Of a stretch of DNA of 64,000 bases, positions 60,641 through 64,000 are shown piece after piece (within the stretch, counting starts at the first letter, position 1; each line of letters opens with the position of its first letter). The DNA is from CFX5 sp023384495 (GTDB taxonomy: Bacteria > Chloroflexota > Anaerolineae > Caldilineales > Caldilineaceae): NCBI GenBank assembly GCA_048499455.1, contig JASNZV010000001.1, positions 992,001 to 1,056,000 of the forward strand. Reading direction: 5' to 3'. A model generated the notes under the pieces. That model was given only the letters and a program-made list of their open reading frames with translations, made no database searches and was not told where the DNA came from. The position numbers and the translations under genes are program-made.

Positions 60641-61575
60641 TAGTCCACCTCCCCGGCATAATAAACCCAGCGCTTGGACGCCCGGAACTGGATGTAGGTA
60701 AAGAAGAACATGATAAAGAAGAAGATCCAGGCCAGCGCCGACGCATACCCCATCTCAAAGTATTTGAATGCACGGGTATAGATGTGCAAGGCGTAAAACC
60801 AAGTGGCATAGGCCGGCCCCCCTTCCGTGGCGATAAAAGCCGCCGCAAAGACTCTGAGGGCGCCAATGATCCCCAAAACCATGTTGAAGAAAATGGTGGG
60901 CGTGAGCATGGGCAACGTCACATTGCGGAACTTGGCCCACATACCGGCGCCGTCAATCGATGCCGCCTCATACAACTCCTGCGGCACGCCCTGCAAGCCG
61001 GCCAGGAAGATGATCATGGTGTTGCCGCCGATGGCCCCCCACATCGCCATGATGATCAGCCCTGTCATGGCCCAGTTTGGGTCGCGGAACCATTTCGGCG
61101 CCCAATCGCCCCCGGTCATCGTACGGATAAAGTGGTTGACTGGCCCGACATCGGGGTTGAACATCCACCCCCAGAGCACGGCGGCGGCCACAATCGGGGT
61201 CAGGTGGGGCAAAAAGAAGAGCGTGCGAAAGAAGGCGGTGGCGCGCAGCCCCTGATTGAGCAACAACGCGGCCAACAACGAGCCGATCAGCGACAGGGGA
61301 ACCACGATCAGCGCATACCGAAAGGTCAACATCATCGAGGGCCAAAAGAGGCGATCTTTGGTGAAGATTTCGGTATAGTTGCCTAGCCCTACCCACTTGG
61401 GCGTGTTGACGATGTCATAGCGGGTGAAGCTGAGGTACGCCGAACTCAACATCGGGCCAGCCACAAAAAGAATAAGCCCGATGATCCACGGCAGAAGGAA
61501 TAGATAGCCGGCAATGGCTTCACGGGTGCGAAGGCCAAACCGATTCTTCCGAGCCGGCAATGCAGCAGCGGTCAT
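60640..61575 (-). CDS. Sugar ABC transporter permease, MalF type
   Basis: A 311-residue permease of the CUT1 group, with the first membrane helix in AIAGYLFLLPWIIGLILFVA and the EAA loop at EAASIDGAGMWAKFRNVTLP. The longer frame upstream is rejected because GGAGGATC lies before the ATG at 61573-61575. It is the first gene of an operon that continues with the MalG-type permease, the binding protein and an enolase-superfamily dehydratase. A good promoter and a palindrome lie upstream. Substrate probably a sugar. Confidence 0.95.
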   Translation of the reverse strand: MTAAALPARKNRFGLRTREAIAGYLFLLPWIIGLILFVAGPMLSSAYLSFTRYDIVNTPKWVGLGNYTEIFTKDRLFWPSMMLTFRYALIVVPLSLIGSLLAALLLNQGLRATAFFRTLFFLPHLTPIVAAAVLWGWMFNPDVGPVNHFIRTMTGGDWAPKWFRDPNWAMTGLIIMAMWGAIGGNTMIIFLAGLQGVPQELYEAASIDGAGMWAKFRNVTLPMLTPTIFFNMVLGIIGALRVFAAAFIATEGGPAYATWFYALHIYTRAFKYFEMGYASALAWIFFFIMFFFTYIQFRASKRWVYYAGEVD

Positions 61576-61593
61576 GAGCAGAGATCCTCCGCA

Positions 61594-61607
61594 ACTTGTT
61601 GACAAGT
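61594..61607 (-). promoter_or_regulatory. ACTTGT-N2-ACAAGT palindrome in the leader of the sugar ABC operon
   Basis: A 6-bp inverted repeat with two central bases lies between the promoter and the malF-type start codon. LacI- or ROK-type repressors often bind such sites. No regulator gene is adjacent. Confidence 0.45.
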
Positions 61608-61667
61608 GCTCAGCGAAGTGATGCGCCCGCAGGCGCCGGTTGGTATCTTTAGCGATTCGGTGGCAGC

Positions 61668-61696
61668 AGTATAGCATCCAACATCGCTGCTGTCAA
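61668..61696 (-). promoter_or_regulatory. Strong sigma-70-type promoter of the sugar ABC operon
   Basis: On the minus strand TTGACA (61691-61696) is followed by a 17-base spacer and TATACT (61668-61673). It is the best promoter match in the window, with a leader of about 85 bases. Confidence 0.75.
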
Positions 61697-61854
61697 CCAG
61701 AAATAATTCATGAATAGGCGCACGCCAAATGTGTCAGTTTCAACCCATCAATCCGACTGCTCAGAGCGCCGCCAAGCGGTGAATCAGCGCCTGCAATCAT
61801 CTGCGGATAGGCGCGAAGCGAAGCGCTGTTTTCAAGCTGTATATGCAATTGTGG

Positions 61855-61860
61855 TACAAT
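61855..61860 (+). promoter_or_regulatory. TACAAT -10 box of clpS, leaderless geometry
   Basis: The box ends six bases before the ATG at 61867. The -35 region is weak (TTCAAG-like). The same TACAAT-N6-ATG arrangement precedes obgE. Confidence 0.5.
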
Positions 61861-61866
61861 CGGCCT

Positions 61867-62220
61867 ATGCAAAGCCGCGCTGACCCGAGAGTGCAACCCA
61901 CCATGTTGACGCCAGCCATTGCCCCAGCTATCGACCCCGACGTTGAGGAAACGGACGATCTGCGACAGGCGCCGCTCTACCGCGTCCTCATCCACAACGA
62001 CGACGTCACCCCCTACAATTATGTGGTGCGGATGCTTGTGCGCGTCTTCCTTTTGTCGGAGGAGTTGGCCGACCACATTGCGTGGACGGCGCATCACGAA
62101 GAGATCGCGGTCGTGGTCGTGCGCCCGCGGCCTGAAGCAGAAAAGCTGACTACGGTTGCCCATGCCCACGCCCGTATGGACGGCTTTCCCCTCACCTTTA
62201 GCCTGGAGCCAAACGAGTGA
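61867..62220 (+). CDS. clpS: ATP-dependent Clp protease adaptor ClpS
   Basis: A 117-residue protein with a flexible N-terminus and the ClpS core: YRVLIHNDDVTPYNYVVRML holds the conserved NDD motif that reads N-end-rule substrates, and AHARMDGFPLTFSLEP closes the fold. ClpS hands proteins with bulky N-terminal residues to ClpA or ClpC. I start at 61867, which lies directly after a TACAAT box; an ATG at 61903 is also possible. No clp protease gene is adjacent. The next gene overlaps its stop codon by one base. Confidence 0.9.
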   Translation: MQSRADPRVQPTMLTPAIAPAIDPDVEETDDLRQAPLYRVLIHNDDVTPYNYVVRMLVRVFLLSEELADHIAWTAHHEEIAVVVVRPRPEAEKLTTVAHAHARMDGFPLTFSLEPNE

Positions 62221-62702
62221 TGACCACACACGCCGAGCCAGCGTGGCTGCACGGCCACCCACATGAGCCCAACCCGACGCCCCCCACCGATGATGCAGCC
62301 CTGCTTATTTACCAGGGCGCTGCGTCACCGCAAACCGTCGATCTGGAAACGCTGCGTAGGCTGCCAACCGTATCCGTAGGTGGCTGCTATATCATCAGCA
62401 CGGGGCACGGTGTCTCGGGTCCCTTTACCTTCACCGGCGTGCGCCTCGTCGATTTGCTGGCGCGCCTGTTGGGTCAGGGCGCCATCTGGCGCTACGCCGA
62501 TGTGGTGAGCGCCGACGGCTTCGGGACGCGGGTCCACGCGCCCGAGGTGGTTGCCCAGACCGAACGCCCCATCATCCTTGCCCACACGGTGGACGGCGCG
62601 CAACTTACCCGGGCGCAGGGGCTGGTGCGGCTGATCGTGCCTAGCGAAACCGACGACGCCCTCCGCCAGGTCAAGTGGGTGGCGGAAATCCGAGTCTCAT
62701 AA
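62220..62702 (+). CDS. Small molybdopterin-domain-like protein
   Basis: A 160-residue protein that resembles the small stand-alone oxidoreductase molybdopterin-binding domain: DLETLRRLPTVSVGGCYIIS and TGHGVSGPFTFTGVRLVDLL, then VSADGFGTRVHAPEVV and a hydrophobic end (GLVRLIVPSE). The Cys of GGCYIIS could be the molybdenum ligand seen in sulfite oxidase, but the pterin-binding residues are not all visible, so activity is uncertain. The ATG overlaps the clpS stop by one base (TGATG). It shows no signal peptide. Confidence 0.78.
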   Translation: MTTHAEPAWLHGHPHEPNPTPPTDDAALLIYQGAASPQTVDLETLRRLPTVSVGGCYIISTGHGVSGPFTFTGVRLVDLLARLLGQGAIWRYADVVSADGFGTRVHAPEVVAQTERPIILAHTVDGAQLTRAQGLVRLIVPSETDDALRQVKWVAEIRVS

Positions 62703-62703
62703 C

Positions 62704-63045
62704 ATGATCCATCTACTTTCCGAGCCGGCGACGACCGAGCAGATGCAAGAGATGCTCAACGAATATGGCGACATGATCAAGATTGTCGTCGATATCCGTC
62801 GCGGCATGTTGGCAGGCGGCGCTGAGATGCACTACGAATGTGAAGAAGTGCTGCTGGAACAAGGGAGTGAACAGGACGACCTTTGGGGCGCAAACTGGTA
62901 TCCGGCCCGGCGACAGACTGAATTCGAATCGCTCATCAACATTCGTCCACGCTTGAACAATCGAAGCATGTTGATCCAGAGTCCGGAGATTCGAGAGAAA
63001 GTTGAGTCGATCACGCTGCGCCTGTTGGGAGGCATTTTGCCATGA
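62704..63045 (+). CDS. DUF5674-family protein
   Basis: A 113-residue soluble protein that fits DUF5674: IKIVVDIRRGMLAGGAEMHY, ECEEVLLEQGSEQDDLWGAN, then WYPARRQTEFESLINIRPRL and NNRSMLIQSPEIREKV. No function is known for the family. It starts two bases after the molybdopterin-domain gene stop and ends in an ATGA overlap with the next gene. The dense overlaps suggest a single transcript from clpS. Length is normal. Confidence 0.85.
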   Translation: MIHLLSEPATTEQMQEMLNEYGDMIKIVVDIRRGMLAGGAEMHYECEEVLLEQGSEQDDLWGANWYPARRQTEFESLINIRPRLNNRSMLIQSPEIREKVESITLRLLGGILP

Positions 63046-63398
63046 ACGTTCGTAACAGACGTGAGCGCTTTGTGCAATATCCGCTTGCTACGCGGATCGG
63101 GAGCATTGCAGCTGATCTGGCGCGGGTTGCTTCATCGGCGAGACACAACCCAGTCAATCCAATCGTCGACAAGATGCTAACGGAAAGCCTCTATTTTATC
63201 GAGTGGACAGCCGCCGAGACCGAACCGGAAGTGGCCACCGAGTTGGTGGACATTCAGCGCATGATCGCGCTCTGGCGCAAAGCGTGGCCGGAGGCGCAGA
63301 AATATCCCGCCCAGCGCACCCTGCTCTCGGTGCAAGCCAAGAAATGGTCAGACCAGATTCTCGGCTACTCCGGGTTGCTCGAGGAAGCGGAATCGTAA
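63042..63398 (+). CDS. Small hypothetical protein coupled to DUF5674
   Basis: A 118-residue, mostly helical protein (ATRIGSIAADLARVASSARH, ESLYFIEWTAAETEPEVATE, IQRMIALWRKAWPEAQKYPA). No family is recognised and no membrane segment is seen. Its ATG overlaps the DUF5674 stop by four bases, so the two are almost certainly made together. A toxin-antitoxin-like pair is one possibility, but nothing in the sequence supports toxicity. Confidence 0.65.
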   Translation: MNVRNRRERFVQYPLATRIGSIAADLARVASSARHNPVNPIVDKMLTESLYFIEWTAAETEPEVATELVDIQRMIALWRKAWPEAQKYPAQRTLLSVQAKKWSDQILGYSGLLEEAES

Positions 63399-63403
63399 TT
63401 CCC

Positions 63404-64000
63404 TCACCGCACTGCATCTTCGGCCAACACCTGGTCGAGCGTGGCCACCAGGCGGTCGGCGTCGGCGGCGTCAAAGGGCAGCGGCGGCTTTAGCTTGAGC
63501 ACATTGTGATCTGGCCCGTCGGTGCTGATGAGGATGCCGTGGCCGCGCATGCGGTCGGCGACATAGGCGGCGGCTTTCCCCGCGGGCGCCCGGGTCTCGC
63601 GATCCACCACCAACTCGGCGCCGATGAAAAGCCCCAACCCGCGCACATCCCCAATCAGCCGATGGCGCGCCATTAGCCCGCGCAGCCCCTCCATCAGCCG
63701 CTTGCCGGTGCGCAGCGCATGCGCCTGCAACCCCTCGCGCTCGATCACCTCCAGCACGGCCATGCCAATCGCACACGAAACTGGGTTGCCGCCAAAGGTG
63801 TTGAAGTATTCCATGCCGTTGGCAAAGGCGTCGGCAATCGCCGGCGTGGTGACCACCGCGCCCAGCGGGTGCCCGTTGCCAATCGGCTTGCCCAGCGTCA
63901 CAATGTCGGGGATCACCCCCTGTGTCTCAAAGCCCCAGAAGTGCGTCCCCACCCGGCCAAAGCCCACCTGAACCTCATCGGCAATGCAGACGCCGCCGGC
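63404..64000 (-). CDS. Class III aminotransferase, partial at the window edge
   Basis: The C-terminal part of a PLP-dependent aminotransferase, at least 198 residues, running off the right edge. The segment ADEVQVGFGRVGTHFWGFE holds the Asp that binds the PLP pyridine nitrogen, and DIVTLGKPIGNGHPLGAV holds the Schiff-base lysine (LGK). GLGLFIGAELVVDR and a C-terminal RLVATLDQVL complete the fold. Class III members act on omega-amino or 4-aminobutyrate-type substrates. The 5' end lies beyond 64000, so its neighbours and exact role cannot be told. Confidence 0.92.
   Translation of the reverse strand, partial: AGGVCIADEVQVGFGRVGTHFWGFETQGVIPDIVTLGKPIGNGHPLGAVVTTPAIADAFANGMEYFNTFGGNPVSCAIGMAVLEVIEREGLQAHALRTGKRLMEGLRGLMARHRLIGDVRGLGLFIGAELVVDRETRAPAGKAAAYVADRMRGHGILISTDGPDHNVLKLKPPLPFDAADADRLVATLDQVLAEDAVR

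Overview
The window looks like a piece of a GC-rich (about 60%) chromosome from the phylum Chloroflexota, probably an Anaerolineae/Caldilineae-type heterotroph. This is an inference from several signs: a lysine-tailed DNA topoisomerase I with no zinc fingers, an F420-type nitroreductase-family protein, an obgE-nadD pair, many sugar-acid enolase-superfamily genes, and families of short intergenic repeats (GACGATR heptamers, CACAGAGA and CGCAAAG arrays). There is no rRNA or ribosomal-protein gene to fix the taxonomy, and I saw no tRNA, rRNA or CRISPR array.

Layout. 0-8 kb: a minus-strand transport run. It holds a polyamine-type ABC system (potA, an embedded Uma2 nuclease-fold gene, potB, potC, potD), then dipeptide-type permeases (dppB, dppC), then a pentapeptide-repeat protein. 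8-13 kb: a membrane protein, a pyruvate-kinase-like protein, a GyrI-like protein, an F420/deazaflavin-type protein and a DUF418 membrane protein. 13-18.3 kb: a sugar-acid unit (ThuA-like, enolase superfamily, DapA-like aldolase) facing a divergent ROK repressor, with a 136-bp MITE-like element in the divergent region. 18.3-24.3 kb: an MFS transporter fused to HEAT-like repeats, a Yip1-like protein, a Gfo/Idh/MocA oxidoreductase, a sugar isomerase/epimerase and a methyltransferase. 24.4-26.4 kb: an OsmC gene split by an IS701-type element. 26.5-33 kb: HpcH/HpaI aldolase, PAP2-like protein, xseB, receiver-like-DUF309, M20 amidohydrolase and a PQQ sugar dehydrogenase-PA14 protein. 33-42 kb: topA, a LuxR-type regulator and three exported proteins, the first apparently frame-broken in a run of nine G. 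42-49 kb: xylonate-type dehydratase, obgE, nadD, an S41 protease and an OmpR-type regulator. 49-57 kb: PIG-L deacetylase, DHA2 MFS pump, second enolase-superfamily gene, metallo-beta-lactamase-fold protein, FAD oxidoreductase and an SH3b/TolB propeller. 57-61.6 kb: a sugar ABC importer (two permeases, Tat/lipoprotein binding protein) in an operon with a third enolase-superfamily dehydratase. 61.8-64 kb: clpS, a molybdopterin-domain protein, DUF5674, a small hypothetical gene, and a class III aminotransferase cut by the window edge.

How it fits together. The main theme is uptake of sugars, polyamines and peptides, followed by non-phosphorylative breakdown of sugar acids: three enolase-superfamily dehydratases, an IlvD/YjhG-type xylonate dehydratase, DapA-like and HpcH-like aldolases, Gfo/Idh and isomerase genes, and a periplasmic PQQ sugar dehydrogenase that could make aldonic acids. 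Neither the maltose-type nor the dipeptide-type permease pair has its own ATPase here. Regulation is visible as a ROK regulator next to a clean promoter, a promoter plus palindrome before the sugar ABC operon, and two genes (obgE, clpS) whose -10 boxes sit so close to the ATG that their mRNAs should be leaderless. The most unusual points are the G9 frame break, the IS701/OsmC insertion with a matching MITE, the MFS-HEAT fusion, and several enzymes lacking expected catalytic residues.
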